Origin: an uncultured Pseudomonadota bacterium
Lineage (GTDB): Bacteria > Pseudomonadota > Alphaproteobacteria > RF32 > CAG-239
Length of the DNA: 64,000 nt
Reading direction: 5' to 3'
Assembly: GCA_949295085.1 (NCBI GenBank)
Contig: CASFJS010000005.1
Span: forward strand, 133,707 to 197,706
The notes below the pieces were generated by a model that saw only the letters and a list, made by a program, of their open reading frames with translations, had not been told where the DNA came from and did no database searches. How positions within the stretch are numbered: position 1 is the stretch's first letter; every line of letters starts with the position of its first letter. Position numbers and translations under genes: made by a program. Shown here piece by piece: positions 1 to 12,986 of this stretch.

Positions 1-606
1 GTTATTCCCAAGGGAATGAAGTTTTCGTTTGCCGAGCAGCCGCAGCCTCTGGGTAACGGACACGCTATCCTGATGGCCAAAGATATTGTCGGCGACAGAG
101 ATTTTGTGGTGATGTGGCCGGATGATGTTTATATTAACCTGCACGGTAAGGGTATTTTGGCGCAGTTGCTGGAAGTTTATGAAAAAGAGGGCGGTATGGT
201 TGAAAATATTATGGAGCTGCCGCGTGAACAGCTGGTGCGCTATGGTGTTTTGTCCGGAGCCGTGCGTGAGGGGCGAATCGTGCACGCCAAAGGAAAAATA
301 GAAAAACCGGCGTTGGAAGATGTTCCGTCTAACTATGCCAGTATGGGGCCTTATATTCTGCCCAATGAGATTATGAATATTTTGCCGGAAGTTAAAAAGG
401 GCACCAACGGTGAGATTAATCTGGCCGATGCAATGGGGCTGGCAGCGCAGCGCGGTATGAAGCTGACCGGCGTGTTGTGTGACGCTATGCGGTTTGACTG
501 CGGCACCAACAAAGAGCTGGAGCGATCGAATCTTAAATTGTCGTTGATGGAAGATCCGGATTTGCGCGCGTATTGCAGTGATCTCTTGAATACGATGCTG
601 GTGTAG
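1..606 (+). CDS. galU: UTP--glucose-1-phosphate uridylyltransferase, 3' part (GalU-like)
   Basis: The reading frame is open from base 1, so the gene starts before the window and only the last 201 residues are seen. Enzymes of this family make UDP-glucose from UTP and glucose-1-phosphate for envelope glycans. Recognisable family segments are EQPQPLGNGHAI near the visible start, the metal/sugar-binding WPDD turn (the GalU PDD motif), YASMGPYILP, and a C-terminal region with GEINLADAM and FDCGTNKE. The length after the PLGxGHA motif fits GalU. A terminator follows 30 bp after the stop. A related sugar-nucleotidyltransferase cannot be fully excluded because the N-terminal nucleotide-binding motif is outside the window. 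Confidence 0.87.
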   Translation, partial: VIPKGMKFSFAEQPQPLGNGHAILMAKDIVGDRDFVVMWPDDVYINLHGKGILAQLLEVYEKEGGMVENIMELPREQLVRYGVLSGAVREGRIVHAKGKIEKPALEDVPSNYASMGPYILPNEIMNILPEVKKGTNGEINLADAMGLAAQRGMKLTGVLCDAMRFDCGTNKELERSNLKLSLMEDPDLRAYCSDLLNTMLV

Positions 607-637
607 ACGTATCGGAAAAGTTCTTCTGCTTACCTAA

Positions 638-667
638 GTCCGTCTGTTTTGGCAGGCGGGCTTTTTT
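638..667 (+). terminator. Rho-independent terminator after galU
   Basis: A 9-bp stem with G-U pairs (638-646 with 653-661) is followed directly by six T residues. It lies 30 bp downstream of the galU stop. Confidence 0.75.
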
Positions 668-683
668 GTTGCTAGAGAAAAAT

Positions 684-719
684 AGTGTGGCAAATAAAGG
701 TTCCTTTATTTGCCACACT
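684..719. repeat. Near-perfect 17-bp inverted repeat
   Basis: Bases 684-700 and 703-719 are exact reverse complements separated by two T residues, giving a long hairpin in either strand. Fifteen bases of the left arm (TGTGGCAAATAAAGG, 686-700) recur at 1100-1114, flanking the repeat-rich spacer. It may act as a second terminator or be the end of a small repetitive element. Confidence 0.7.
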
Positions 720-804
720 TTCGTTCAGTATATCATGAATTGGTTAAAAAAGCAATAATAAAATTTTGCGGCGTTATGTTGCCGGCCGACGTGGGGTTCT
801 CTCA

Positions 805-992
805 GGTCATGTTGAGGAGCGTTTCTTTTCCTGTCATTCTGAGGAGCGTTTCTTTTTCTGTCATTCTGAGGGACGAAAGTCCCGAAGAATCTAAGAGATG
901 TTTCGCTTACGCTCAACATGACGGTAAGAAAGAGATCCTTCGCTGCGCTCAGGATGTCTCAGGATGACCGGGAGGAAAGCGCTCAGGATGAC
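805..992. repeat. Composite intergenic repeat: 27-bp tandem units plus inverted partners
   Basis: Three units beginning GTCAT(G/T)(T/C)TGAG start at 806, 833 and 860, a 27-bp period. Inverted partners of the form CTCA(A/G)(G/C)ATGAC occur at about 912-922, 957-968 and 981-992, so the block can fold on itself. The GTCATTCTGAG...CTCAGGATGAC pattern resembles dispersed non-coding repeats known from many bacterial genomes; that resemblance is from memory. Open frames running through the block are low-complexity repeat translations, not genes. Confidence 0.7.
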
Positions 993-1000
993 AGGTTTTG

Positions 1001-1050
1001 TTGCTTGGCCAAAGGCGGCATGACAATTTTTATTGCTTGGCCAAAGGCGG
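1001..1050. repeat. 18-bp direct repeat pair
   Basis: TTGCTTGGCCAAAGGCGG is present at 1001-1018 and 1033-1050, a 32-bp period, just downstream of the composite repeat. Together with the block before it, this accounts for most of the 540-bp space between galU and the next gene. Confidence 0.75.
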
Positions 1051-1148
1051 AGGACATGGTTTTAAAGGCGGCGGGTGATTCGAAAAGAGGGCTCTTTTTT
1101 GTGGCAAATAAAGGAACGTTTTGTTGCAGCAAAAGGGAGGAAAAAGCG

Positions 1149-1919
1149 ATGAAAAGATATTTATTACTGGCCGGGGTCGGCTTCTGTTGTGTTTCCGGCG
1201 CGGCTTTGGCAGCGATTGACTGCGCAACACCGCCCAGCTGTGGTGAGTTAGGATATAACAGGAGAGCTTCGGAATATGAGGGAAAGAGGACTTTGAAGTG
1301 TCCGTTTGATCAAAACTGGGTCTACTGGCCTGAAAAGAAAGATGTGGATTATTATGCCGGTGCTATTTTGTATTCTAATGGTCTTTTTTATGATGAACAG
1401 CCGCTGGATCCTGTTATTAAACCGATAGGGGTCAATATTACGGACGACAGCTGTTGGGTTATACCACTGACATATGGAGGTTTTTGGGGGCGGATGGTTG
1501 CTGATGTGGGGGTTGATTCAAAAAGTAAGAATCATACGACATCGGATTATATGGAGGCAGGTGTCGGCGGAGAGAACGAGACGGAAGCATTAGCCGCTTA
1601 TTCAAAAAACGGAATAGTGGTTGAGCTACATGGAGAGTTTACCTTTGACAATGGTGTTTCATATCCGTACAGTGTGGCAAATGCGGCAGCATTAAAAGAA
1701 GTTTATAATAACAAATCGGCAATAGAAGCGGCGCTTGCCAAAGTAGGAGGAGATAATATTGCCAAATATCTGGAAAGAGGCGTAATGGCCATGTCGTCTA
1801 CGGAAGTTGATGCCGACAATATTATTGCGATCAGTATGAGGGACGGTTCTGCCCAAAGATGGCGCAAAGATGATGATTCTGCCGAGGCGTACGGCCTTGT
1901 TATTGCCCGGTGTGATTGA
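1149..1919 (+). CDS. Secreted cysteine-containing protein, function unknown
   Basis: The protein has 256 residues. The start at 1149 is chosen because a strong GGGAGG ribosome site lies 8 bases upstream and the resulting N-terminus (MKRYLLLAGVGF...) is a classical signal peptide with an ALA-A cleavage site near residue 21; the open frame upstream runs through repeats. The mature part opens with several cysteines in a CATPPSCGELGY...LKCPFD pattern, which suggests disulphides in the periplasm or at the surface, and continues with acidic, Gly/Asn-rich sequence including YSVANAAAL. I do not recognise a family with certainty; the Cys/LGY/CPFD arrangement recalls pilin-like surface proteins from uncultured alphaproteobacteria, but that is a weak memory. 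No terminator is seen before the rplQ promoter. Confidence 0.72.
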   Translation: MKRYLLLAGVGFCCVSGAALAAIDCATPPSCGELGYNRRASEYEGKRTLKCPFDQNWVYWPEKKDVDYYAGAILYSNGLFYDEQPLDPVIKPIGVNITDDSCWVIPLTYGGFWGRMVADVGVDSKSKNHTTSDYMEAGVGGENETEALAAYSKNGIVVELHGEFTFDNGVSYPYSVANAAALKEVYNNKSAIEAALAKVGGDNIAKYLERGVMAMSSTEVDADNIIAISMRDGSAQRWRKDDDSAEAYGLVIARCD

Positions 1920-2010
1920 CATTATTTATCGAAATGTGTTACTTAAGAGGGAAAGTTATGATGGAGTATAGATGATATGACTTTTTGACGAAATTTTTTG
2001 TAAAAAATGC

Positions 2011-2039
2011 TTGATTTAAAATAATTTATTGTTTATAGT
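2011..2039 (+). promoter_or_regulatory. Sigma-70-like promoter for rplQ
   Basis: TTGATT (2011-2016), a 17-base spacer and TATAGT (2034-2039) form a good promoter. The predicted start near 2046 leaves a leader of about 125 nt before rplQ. Confidence 0.65.
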
Positions 2040-2045
2040 CCGGTC

Positions 2046-2170
2046 AACTTTCGGGATCCGGCGGAAGGCGGAGTCCGCAAGAGCGCGGGTATTTATGAAG
2101 GTAGTACCCGCGGGAGCAATTATCCGGTCTGCCTGTCAGGCCAGCAACAGTTAAAAGAAAGGAAAATGCC
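2046..2170 (+). promoter_or_regulatory. Structured 5' leader of rplQ
   Basis: The leader is much more G+C-rich than the promoter region and contains several short inverted repeats: GCGGA-G-TCCGC, GCGGGTA...TACCCGC across a 13-nt loop, and GCCTG-T-CAGGC. An AAAGGA ribosome site precedes the rplQ ATG. The arrangement could support translational autoregulation, but no known leader family was recognised. Confidence 0.4.
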
Positions 2171-2752
2171 ATGAGACACGGCGTAAAACACAGAAAACTT
2201 AATATGGACACCAATGCCCGCAGAGCTTTGTATTCGAATTTGACGGCGGCAGTTTTGCTGCATGAGCAGATTAAGGTTACTTTGCCGCGCGCCAAAGAGT
2301 TGCGCACTTTTGTTGATAATATGATTACTTTGGGCAAAAAAGGCCAGTTGAATAATCGCCGTCAGGCATTGGCCTTTTTGCGCGATGAAGAAGTTGTTGC
2401 CAAGTTGTTTTCAACTCTGGCGGAGCGTTATAAAAACCGCAACGGCGGTTATACCCGCGTTTTGCGCGCCGGCTTCCGCTATGGTGACTGCGCCGAGATG
2501 GCGATTGTCGAGTTGGTTGACCGCGACGTTAATGCCAAAGGTGCCAAAGATCTGGCGCGTGTCGCGGCGGAAAAAGCAGCCTTAGAAGCAGCCGAGAAAG
2601 AGGCTAATGCCGAAGTTGCCAAAGAAGAAAAAAAGGCCGAGAAAAAAGCCGAGGCTAAAGCAGCCGACGAGAAAAAAGCCGAAAAGAAACCGGCCGCCAA
2701 AAAGACAGCTGCCAAAAAGACCAAAAAAACCGAAACCAAAACGGCCGAATAA
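2171..2752 (+). CDS. rplQ: 50S ribosomal protein L17 with long Lys/Ala-rich tail
   Basis: L17 binds 23S rRNA near the peptide exit tunnel. The first ~120 residues are clearly L17: [12 protein letters not shown], then [22 protein letters not shown], and a conserved [16 protein letters not shown]. After the core comes a ~70-residue extension dominated by K, A and E, ending in repeated KKAEKKA/AAKKT motifs, making 193 residues in all, where bacterial L17 is usually about 120-145. In most bacteria rplQ follows rpoA; here it has its own promoter and terminator and lies upstream of rpoB, while rpoA (42503) is followed by a terminator. Confidence 0.97.
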   Translation: MRHGVKHRKLNMDTNARRALYSNLTAAVLLHEQIKVTLPRAKELRTFVDNMITLGKKGQLNNRRQALAFLRDEEVVAKLFSTLAERYKNRNGGYTRVLRAGFRYGDCAEMAIVELVDRDVNAKGAKDLARVAAEKAALEAAEKEANAEVAKEEKKAEKKAEAKAADEKKAEKKPAAKKTAAKKTKKTETKTAE

Positions 2753-2774
2753 TCGAGGTTGGGCAAAGGTATTG

Positions 2775-2810
2775 ATACCGTCCGCGCTTATGCGGGCGGT
2801 ATTTTTTTTT
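2775..2810 (+). terminator. Rho-independent terminator after rplQ
   Basis: An 11-bp stem (2775-2785 with 2792-2802, one G-U pair) and a run of nine T residues follow the rplQ stop. Confidence 0.9.
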
Positions 2811-2851
2811 GCCAAAGGATAAAAAAAGAGTCTTTTCAATGAAATAAATGC

Positions 2852-2881
2852 TTGCCAGAATCGAAAAAAGGAGTCTATTAT
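2852..2881 (+). promoter_or_regulatory. Promoter-like sequence for rpoBC
   Basis: TTGCCA (2852-2857) and TATTAT (2876-2881) are separated by 18 bases. The leader from about 2888 to 3073 holds palindromes (ACCGCGA-A-TCGCGGT, TTGCATGCAA, GGAGCTCC), so rpoB probably has a structured untranslated leader of ~185 nt. No other gene is seen in the 320-bp gap between rplQ and rpoB. Confidence 0.5.
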
Positions 2882-3073
2882 CCGACGAATTTTTACCGCG
2901 AATCGCGGTTGTTGCATGCAATTATTTTGAAGGTCCGTCAAGGGGAGCTCCTGTGATTCTTATGGTTTGGCGGCGTTTTTTTATTTGGATACGGAATGTT
3001 TAACCTTCTGCGGTCGGGGAACGGCTTGACGCCGGCGGTATTGTCGCAGAATTTAGCTACAAGGATTTTAAAA

Positions 3074-6000
3074 ATGAAAGAGTCTTATACGAGCAAAAGA
3101 CGTGTAAGAAGAAACTTCGGCCGAATCGATGCGGTTGCCGATATGCCGAGTTTGATTGAGGTCCAAACCGGATCTTACAACAATTTTATTCAGGCCAACG
3201 GCGCCGAGAAGTGCGAGTTTGCTCTGGAAGAGGTTTTCAAATCAATTTTTCCGATTAAAGATTTTTCCGGTAACGGTGAGCTGGAATTTGTCAAATATGA
3301 GCTTGAACAGCCGAAATATGATGTCGATGAGTGTATCAAGCGCGATATGACTTATGCCGCGCCGGTTAAAGCAACGCTGCGTCTGGTGGTTTGGGATACC
3401 GACGAGGCAACGGGGGCTAAATCCATCCACGATATCAAAGAGCAGGATGTTTATATGGGTGATATTCCGTTGATGACGGAAAAAGGCACCTTTATTTTCA
3501 ACGGTACGGAGCGCGTTGTTGTTTCGCAGATGCACCGTTCGCCGGGGGTGTTTTTTGACCATGATAAAGGCAAGACGGTTTCTTCCGGCAAATATTTGTT
3601 TGCCGCGCGGATTATTCCGTATCGCGGATCGTGGCTTGATTTTGAGTTTGATGCCAAAGATTTGGTTTATGCGCGAATCGATCGCCGTCGTAAATTGCCG
3701 GTAACTTCGGTTTTGTACGCGTTGTATTCCAAAGAAACCGAAGAAAGAATCGCCAAGCTCAAAAAAGAAGGCAAGCATATCGACAGGGCCGAAATCAAAG
3801 GTATGGATAAGGAAGAAATTTTGCATTATTTTTATGATGTTGATACCTTTGAAGCCGTTAAAAAAGACTGGAAAGTTAAGTTTGAGCCTTCACGTATGAA
3901 AGGGGTTAAGTTCAGTTTTGATCTGGTTAATGCCGAAACCGGTAAAACAGTTTGGGAAGCCGGCAAAAAACTGACGCTGCGTTCGGCGCAAAAGCTGGCA
4001 GACGACGGGTTGAACTATTTTAAGATTGCCCGCGATAAGGTTATCGGCAAGTTCTTGGCCAATAATATTGTTATTGCCAAAACCGGTGAGGTTTTGGCCG
4101 AGGCCGGTGACGAAATTACCGAAGATTTGTTGGATAAATTGGCCGTCAATAAGATTAATGAAATCAGGATTTTGTTTATTGACGGTGTGAATGTCGGGCC
4201 GTATATCCGCAACACGCTGGCGATTGATAAGAATTCCTGCCGTGAGGAAGCTTTGTTGGATATTTACCGCGTGATGCGTCCCGGTGATCCGCCGACGTAT
4301 GAGGCGGCTGATGCTTTATTCAAGGCTTTGTTCTTTGACAAAGACCGTTATGATTTGTCGTCGGTCGGCCGTGTTAAAATGAACATTGCACTCGACATTC
4401 CGTTTGAAGAGGCGCCGGATACCTATGGTACGTTGCGCAAAGATGATATTTTGCGTATTGTTAAGCGTATGGTTGAATTGCGCGACGGCAAGGGTGAGGT
4501 TGACGATATCGACCATCTGGGCAACCGCCGCGTTCGTTCGGTCGGCGAGTTGATGGAAAATCAGTATCGCATGGGATTGCTCCGTATGGAAAGAGCCATT
4601 CGTGAGAGGATGTCGTCAGAGAATCTGAACAACGTTAAGCCGCAGGATCTGGTGAATGCCAAGCCGATTGCCTCGGTTATCCGCGAGTTTTTCGGTTCTT
4701 CTCAGTTGTCGCAGTTTATGGATCAGAACAACCCGTTGTCCGAGATTACGCATAAGCGCCGTTTGTCGGCTTTGGGACCCGGCGGGTTGTCACGCGATCG
4801 TGCCGGATTTGAGGTGCGCGACGTGCATCCGACGCATTACGGTCGTATCTGCCCGATTGAAACGCCGGAAGGGCCGAATATCGGTTTGATTAACTCGTTG
4901 TCAACTTATGCCCGCATTAATAAATACGGCTTTATTGAGTGTCCGTATCGCAAGGTTGTTGACGGCGTGGTTACCGACGAAGTTGTTTATTTGTCGGCTA
5001 ATGAAGAGGGTAAATTCAAGATTGCCGAAGCCAATGCCAAAGTCAAAGAAGACGGTCATTTTGAAAATGAGTTGGTGGCTTGCCGTAAGGCCGGTGAGTT
5101 TGAGTATGCCAAGCCGGAAGAAATCAACTTTATCGACGTTTCGCCGAAACAGCTGGTTTCGGTGGCAACGGCTTTGATTCCGTTTTTGGAAAACGATGAC
5201 GCCAACCGTGCTTTGATGGGATCAAACATGCAACGCCAAGGTGTGCCGTTGCTGCGGTCGGAAGCGCCTTTGGTCGGTACCGGGGTTGAGGCCGTGGTAG
5301 CTAAAGATTCCGGCGCAACGGTTGTTTGTAAGGCCGACGGTATTGTCGACGCGGTTGATGCCAACCGTATTGTGGTGCGTTCCAAAGACGAGCATGCCGC
5401 CAATGCCGGTGTTGAAATCTACCGGTTACAGAAATTCCGTCGTTCCAACCAGAATACCTGCATTAACCAAATTCCGCTGGTGAAAGTCGGCGACGAGGTT
5501 AAGGCCGGCGATATCATGGCTGACGGACAATGCACCGATATGGGTGAGCTGGCTTTAGGTAAAAACGTTTTGGTGGCGTTTATGCCGTGGAACGGTTTGA
5601 ACTACGAAGACGCGATTTTGCTGTCGGAAAGAATTTCGCGCGATGACGTGTTTACCTCGCTGCATATTGAGGAATTTGAGGTTATGGCCCGTGATACCAA
5701 GCTGGGTCAGGAAGAAATTACCCGCGATATTCCGAATGTCGGCGAAGACGCGCTGCGCAATTTGGATGAGGCCGGTATTGTTTATATCGGCGCCGAAGTT
5801 AAGGCCGGTGATATTCTGGTCGGTAAGGTGACGCCGAAAGGCGAATCGCCGGTAACGCCGGAAGAAAAATTGCTGCGGGCCATTTTCGGCGAAAAGGCAT
5901 CCGATGTCCGCGATACTTCCCTGCGTGTTCAGCCGGGTATTGAGGGTATTGTGGTGGATGTTCATGTCTTTTCGCGCCGCGGTGTTGAAAAAGACGAACG

Positions 6001-7249
6001 CGCTCTGTCGATTGAGCAGCAGGAAATTTCACAATTGGCCAAAGACCGCGACGATGAAATTGCCATTATCCGTCGCAATGTCGAGGCTCGTTTGAAAGCG
6101 ATGCTTTTGGGACAGAAAGTTGTTGACGCGCCGAAGGGGACAATCGCCAAAAATGCCACCATCAGCGAAAAAGATTTAGACGGTATGCCGTCGTCGCAGT
6201 GGCGCAAGATTGTGGTTAAAGACGAAAGCGTTATGGCTAATGTCGAGGAATTGTTAAGCGCTTTTGATGCCCGTGTTAAAAAAGTGCAGCAGCATTTTGA
6301 CGACAAGGTGGAGAAAGTTCAGCGGGGCGATGATTTGTTGCCGGGTGTTTTGAAGATGGTTAAAGTCTTTATTGCCACCAAGCGTAAAATCCAATCCGGT
6401 GATAAGATTGCCGGTCGTCATGGTAACAAAGGTACGATTTCACGCGTTTTGCCGTTGCAGGATATGCCCTATATGGAAGACGGCACGCCGGTTGATATCG
6501 TACTCAATCCGCTGGGTGTTCCGTCACGTATGAACGTTGGTCAAATTCTGGAAACTCACCTCGGCTGGGCGGCACAGAAACTCGGCCAGCAGGTTAATGA
6601 GTTGTGGGAACAGGTTAAGGCCGGTCAGAAGAAAGAAAAAGATCTGCGCGCCAAACTGAAAGAGATTTACGGCGAAAAGCAGTATAAGCGCGAGATTGAA
6701 AAAATGACAACGGAAGATTTGGATCTGATGATTCCGAATCTGAAAAACGGTATTCCGATGGCAACGCCGGTTTTTGACGGCGCTACCGGTGATGATATCA
6801 ACAATATGTTGGCGATGGCCGGTTTGCCGACATCGGGACAGATTGATCTGTATGACGGTCGTACCGGCGAGAAGTTTGACCGCAAGGTTACGGTCGGCAT
6901 TATCTACATGATTAAGCTGCACCATATTGTTGACGAGAAAATGCATGCCCGTTCGGTTGGGCCGTACAGTCTGGTTACCCAGCAGCCGCTCGGCGGTAAG
7001 GCGCAATTCGGCGGCCAACGTTTCGGTGAGATGGAAGTTTGGGCCTTGCAGGCATACGGCGCAGCCTATACCCTGCAGGAAATGCTCACCGTTAAGTCCG
7101 ATGATGTTAACGGCCGTACAAAGGTTTATGAGGCAATCGTCAGAGGCGAAGATTCATTTGAGGCCGGCATTCCGGAGTCATTTAATGTTTTGACTAAGGA
7201 AATTAAGTCGCTGTGCTTGAATGTTGAACTCTTGAACGATGAAATTTAA
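3074..7249 (+). CDS. rpoB: DNA-directed RNA polymerase subunit beta
   Basis: This is the beta subunit of RNA polymerase (1391 residues from the chosen start). The frame stays open to an ATG at 2996, but the family N-terminus matches the internal ATG at 3074 ([17 protein letters not shown]), preceded by an AAGGAT site. The rifampicin-binding region [15 protein letters not shown] ... [12 protein letters not shown] is intact and wild-type in appearance. The catalytic [10 protein letters not shown] segment and the C-terminal [19 protein letters not shown] clamp region are present. It is followed 22 bp later by rpoC. rplK, rplA, rplJ and rplL, which normally precede rpoB, are not there. Confidence 0.99.
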   Translation: MKESYTSKRRVRRNFGRIDAVADMPSLIEVQTGSYNNFIQANGAEKCEFALEEVFKSIFPIKDFSGNGELEFVKYELEQPKYDVDECIKRDMTYAAPVKATLRLVVWDTDEATGAKSIHDIKEQDVYMGDIPLMTEKGTFIFNGTERVVVSQMHRSPGVFFDHDKGKTVSSGKYLFAARIIPYRGSWLDFEFDAKDLVYARIDRRRKLPVTSVLYALYSKETEERIAKLKKEGKHIDRAEIKGMDKEEILHYFYDVDTFEAVKKDWKVKFEPSRMKGVKFSFDLVNAETGKTVWEAGKKLTLRSAQKLADDGLNYFKIARDKVIGKFLANNIVIAKTGEVLAEAGDEITEDLLDKLAVNKINEIRILFIDGVNVGPYIRNTLAIDKNSCREEALLDIYRVMRPGDPPTYEAADALFKALFFDKDRYDLSSVGRVKMNIALDIPFEEAPDTYGTLRKDDILRIVKRMVELRDGKGEVDDIDHLGNRRVRSVGELMENQYRMGLLRMERAIRERMSSENLNNVKPQDLVNAKPIASVIREFFGSSQLSQFMDQNNPLSEITHKRRLSALGPGGLSRDRAGFEVRDVHPTHYGRICPIETPEGPNIGLINSLSTYARINKYGFIECPYRKVVDGVVTDEVVYLSANEEGKFKIAEANAKVKEDGHFENELVACRKAGEFEYAKPEEINFIDVSPKQLVSVATALIPFLENDDANRALMGSNMQRQGVPLLRSEAPLVGTGVEAVVAKDSGATVVCKADGIVDAVDANRIVVRSKDEHAANAGVEIYRLQKFRRSNQNTCINQIPLVKVGDEVKAGDIMADGQCTDMGELALGKNVLVAFMPWNGLNYEDAILLSERISRDDVFTSLHIEEFEVMARDTKLGQEEITRDIPNVGEDALRNLDEAGIVYIGAEVKAGDILVGKVTPKGESPVTPEEKLLRAIFGEKASDVRDTSLRVQPGIEGIVVDVHVFSRRGVEKDERALSIEQQEISQLAKDRDDEIAIIRRNVEARLKAMLLGQKVVDAPKGTIAKNATISEKDLDGMPSSQWRKIVVKDESVMANVEELLSAFDARVKKVQQHFDDKVEKVQRGDDLLPGVLKMVKVFIATKRKIQSGDKIAGRHGNKGTISRVLPLQDMPYMEDGTPVDIVLNPLGVPSRMNVGQILETHLGWAAQKLGQQVNELWEQVKAGQKKEKDLRAKLKEIYGEKQYKREIEKMTTEDLDLMIPNLKNGIPMATPVFDGATGDDINNMLAMAGLPTSGQIDLYDGRTGEKFDRKVTVGIIYMIKLHHIVDEKMHARSVGPYSLVTQQPLGGKAQFGGQRFGEMEVWALQAYGAAYTLQEMLTVKSDDVNGRTKVYEAIVRGEDSFEAGIPESFNVLTKEIKSLCLNVELLNDEI

Positions 7250-7256
7250 GGTATAA

Positions 7257-11441
<4,185 letters not shown>

Positions 11442-11460
11442 AAGAAGCCAAACTTACGGA

Positions 11461-11491
11461 AACTCCCGCAGTGTTTTTGCGGGAGTTTTTT
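11461..11491 (+). terminator. Terminator of the rpoBC unit
   Basis: A 10-bp perfect stem (11461-11470 with 11478-11487) runs into a T tract. Confidence 0.93.
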
Positions 11492-11503
11492 GTGATGGAT
11501 TGA

Positions 11504-11531
11504 TTGACAAAGGCGGTTTTTATGTTAAATT
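11504..11531 (+). promoter_or_regulatory. Promoter upstream of a small membrane protein gene
   Basis: A consensus TTGACA (11504-11509) is followed after 16 bases by TAAATT (11526-11531). It immediately follows the rpoBC terminator and would drive the 59-residue gene at 11574. Confidence 0.55.
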
Positions 11532-11573
11532 CGGGCGAGGAATGAGAATTATTATAAAATTAAAGTATAGATT

Positions 11574-11753
11574 ATGGGATATGAAATTTTAAAAATCACA
11601 ACAATGGTTTTGATTGTTTTGACGTTTTCGGTACTGGTTACGTTTGTTTGTGTCAAATGTACGGATTTCGCGATATTTGTGCGCAAACGTAAAAAGCAAC
11701 GGCAAAGAGAAAGAAGAAAACAGCGCTTGGAGATGCTAAAGCAAAATCAGTAA
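11574..11753 (+). CDS. Small single-span membrane protein (59 aa), function unknown
   Basis: A 59-residue frame sits between its own promoter and a strong terminator. It begins MGYEILKITTM, has one hydrophobic helix (about residues 9-28, MVLIVLTFSVLVTFVCV), then two cysteines flanking a short link, then a very basic tail (RKRKKQRQRERRKQR), the positive-inside pattern of an inner-membrane protein with a cytoplasmic C-terminus. The ribosome site is weak, which is the main doubt. No family is recognised. Small regulatory membrane proteins often look like this, but there is no partner in the sequence to suggest a role. Confidence 0.6.
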   Translation: MGYEILKITTMVLIVLTFSVLVTFVCVKCTDFAIFVRKRKKQRQRERRKQRLEMLKQNQ

Positions 11754-11754
11754 C

Positions 11755-11793
11755 AAAAAACGTTTGCCGGGGCAGACCGGGCAAACGTTTTTT
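11755..11793. terminator. Bidirectional terminator
   Basis: A 14-bp perfect stem (11755-11768 with 11780-11793), A-rich on the left and T-rich on the right, serves the small gene on the plus strand and the convergent gene ending at 11810. Confidence 0.9.
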
Positions 11794-11809
11794 GGTATCA
11801 ATATCAGAT

Positions 11810-12841
11810 TTACAAACCGTGAGCCGCTTTATAGGCTTTGATTTGTTTAAGATTTTTGAGGTGTTTTTTCTGCAATTCTTTTTTATGGTTATCAAAATTG
11901 CTGTGGGTGCCGGAGCCTTTGATGTTTTGGCCTTTATCACCGGCCCGGCTGACCAGCTGCCATACTTGCTGCTGATCTTGAGCCGACAGATTTTCGGTGG
12001 CGGCTTTTTGGAGAAGAATGGTGTTTTCGGCATTAGGCTGCACCAAAGAAGCCACGGTAATGGTGTGAGCCAGATGTTCCATACTTTCGTCCTGAGGGAC
12101 GCTGAGCCGCCCCTCTTTTATTTGGTTGTTTAAGTTATTGTATAATTGGTCGCGGCCGCTTGTACCGAGGTGGATTTCCAAAGCGGTATCATAGTAGTTT
12201 TTATAGATTTTGGCTAAGGTATCGGACATTGCGGTTTGCGGTTCGATTGTGAATGTTTTGGCCGAGGTTTTGGTTGTGTCTGCGCGGGGAACAAAATTTT
12301 CAATTTTGTTTTGTTGCGGCGATTTATGAGCCTGTCTGGCCAGTTTGCCGCCGCCGACCAAAATGCCGGCCAAGATAACCAGACCGATAAGTTTATCTTT
12401 GTTGCGACGGAAAAAAGACGGCTTTTTCGGATTGGACACGGAGGCTTTGGGTGCGGGGCGCGGGGTTGGTTTTTGGTGCGTTGAATGGAAAATGCCAGCT
12501 ATGCGACGGCTTAAAATACCGGCATTATAGTAATTCCACGCCTGAAAACGACGCAGTATTCCGGGACGGTTGCTGGAAGATATCCAATTTAGGCGGTCAA
12601 AACCTTTGTAAGCATCCTCGGTGACGGTACGATGTTTGATATAACCAAAAGTGCGGAGATAGGTGTACATCATATCGCAGTCGGAGGGGGTAACACCGTA
12701 GCGTCCTTTGACAAAACGGTGAATTTTTTTGGCTGCCTGAAGTTTGATTTTGGTTGCTTTTGTTTGATTAAAGAGCTGGGCAAAATAGTATTGACGTAAA
12801 TCGCGGCGCAGCTCTTTGTTTTTTAATATTACATTGTGCAT
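11810..12841 (-). CDS. Uncharacterised protein with one central transmembrane segment
   Basis: A 343-residue protein read on the minus strand. The N-terminal ~130 residues are basic and rich in aromatic residues (KKIHRFVKGRYGV, DCDMMYTYLRTFGYIKHR), probably cytoplasmic. A Pro/Lys-rich linker leads to one hydrophobic helix near residues 152-166 (LIGLVILAGILVGGG). The ~180-residue C-terminal part, presumably periplasmic, contains helical polar sequence and ends with Lys-rich KKELQKKHLKNLKQIKAY. I do not recognise a family. It stands alone: convergent with the small gene to its left and divergent from uvrC, with a 145-bp spacer between. The N-terminal layout could suit DNA or membrane binding; that is speculation. 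Confidence 0.75.
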   Translation of the reverse strand: MHNVILKNKELRRDLRQYYFAQLFNQTKATKIKLQAAKKIHRFVKGRYGVTPSDCDMMYTYLRTFGYIKHRTVTEDAYKGFDRLNWISSSNRPGILRRFQAWNYYNAGILSRRIAGIFHSTHQKPTPRPAPKASVSNPKKPSFFRRNKDKLIGLVILAGILVGGGKLARQAHKSPQQNKIENFVPRADTTKTSAKTFTIEPQTAMSDTLAKIYKNYYDTALEIHLGTSGRDQLYNNLNNQIKEGRLSVPQDESMEHLAHTITVASLVQPNAENTILLQKAATENLSAQDQQQVWQLVSRAGDKGQNIKGSGTHSNFDNHKKELQKKHLKNLKQIKAYKAAHGL

Positions 12842-12986
12842 GGTATTCCTTTTTTATGAAAAGTGACGAATGGGGGCACCGTACTCTTTTTTGGATATTT
12901 TGTCAATATCTGTTTTTTATTACAGCTTGAAATCTGCCGGAAAATCTTTAATATGTACGTCCGGGGGAGTATGATTAAGGATAAAG

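Noticed and set aside
805-1050. CRISPR array
   Set aside because: Units are contiguous or overlapping without unique spacers of constant length, and no cas genes are present.
710-1148. Open frames through the repeat spacer, including an N-terminal extension of the secreted protein
   Set aside because: The translations are repeats of FPVILRSVS type; the signal peptide and ribosome site both place the start at 1149.
2996-3073. N-terminal extension of rpoB
   Set aside because: The 26 extra residues do not resemble RpoB, and the ATG at 3074 has a good ribosome site.
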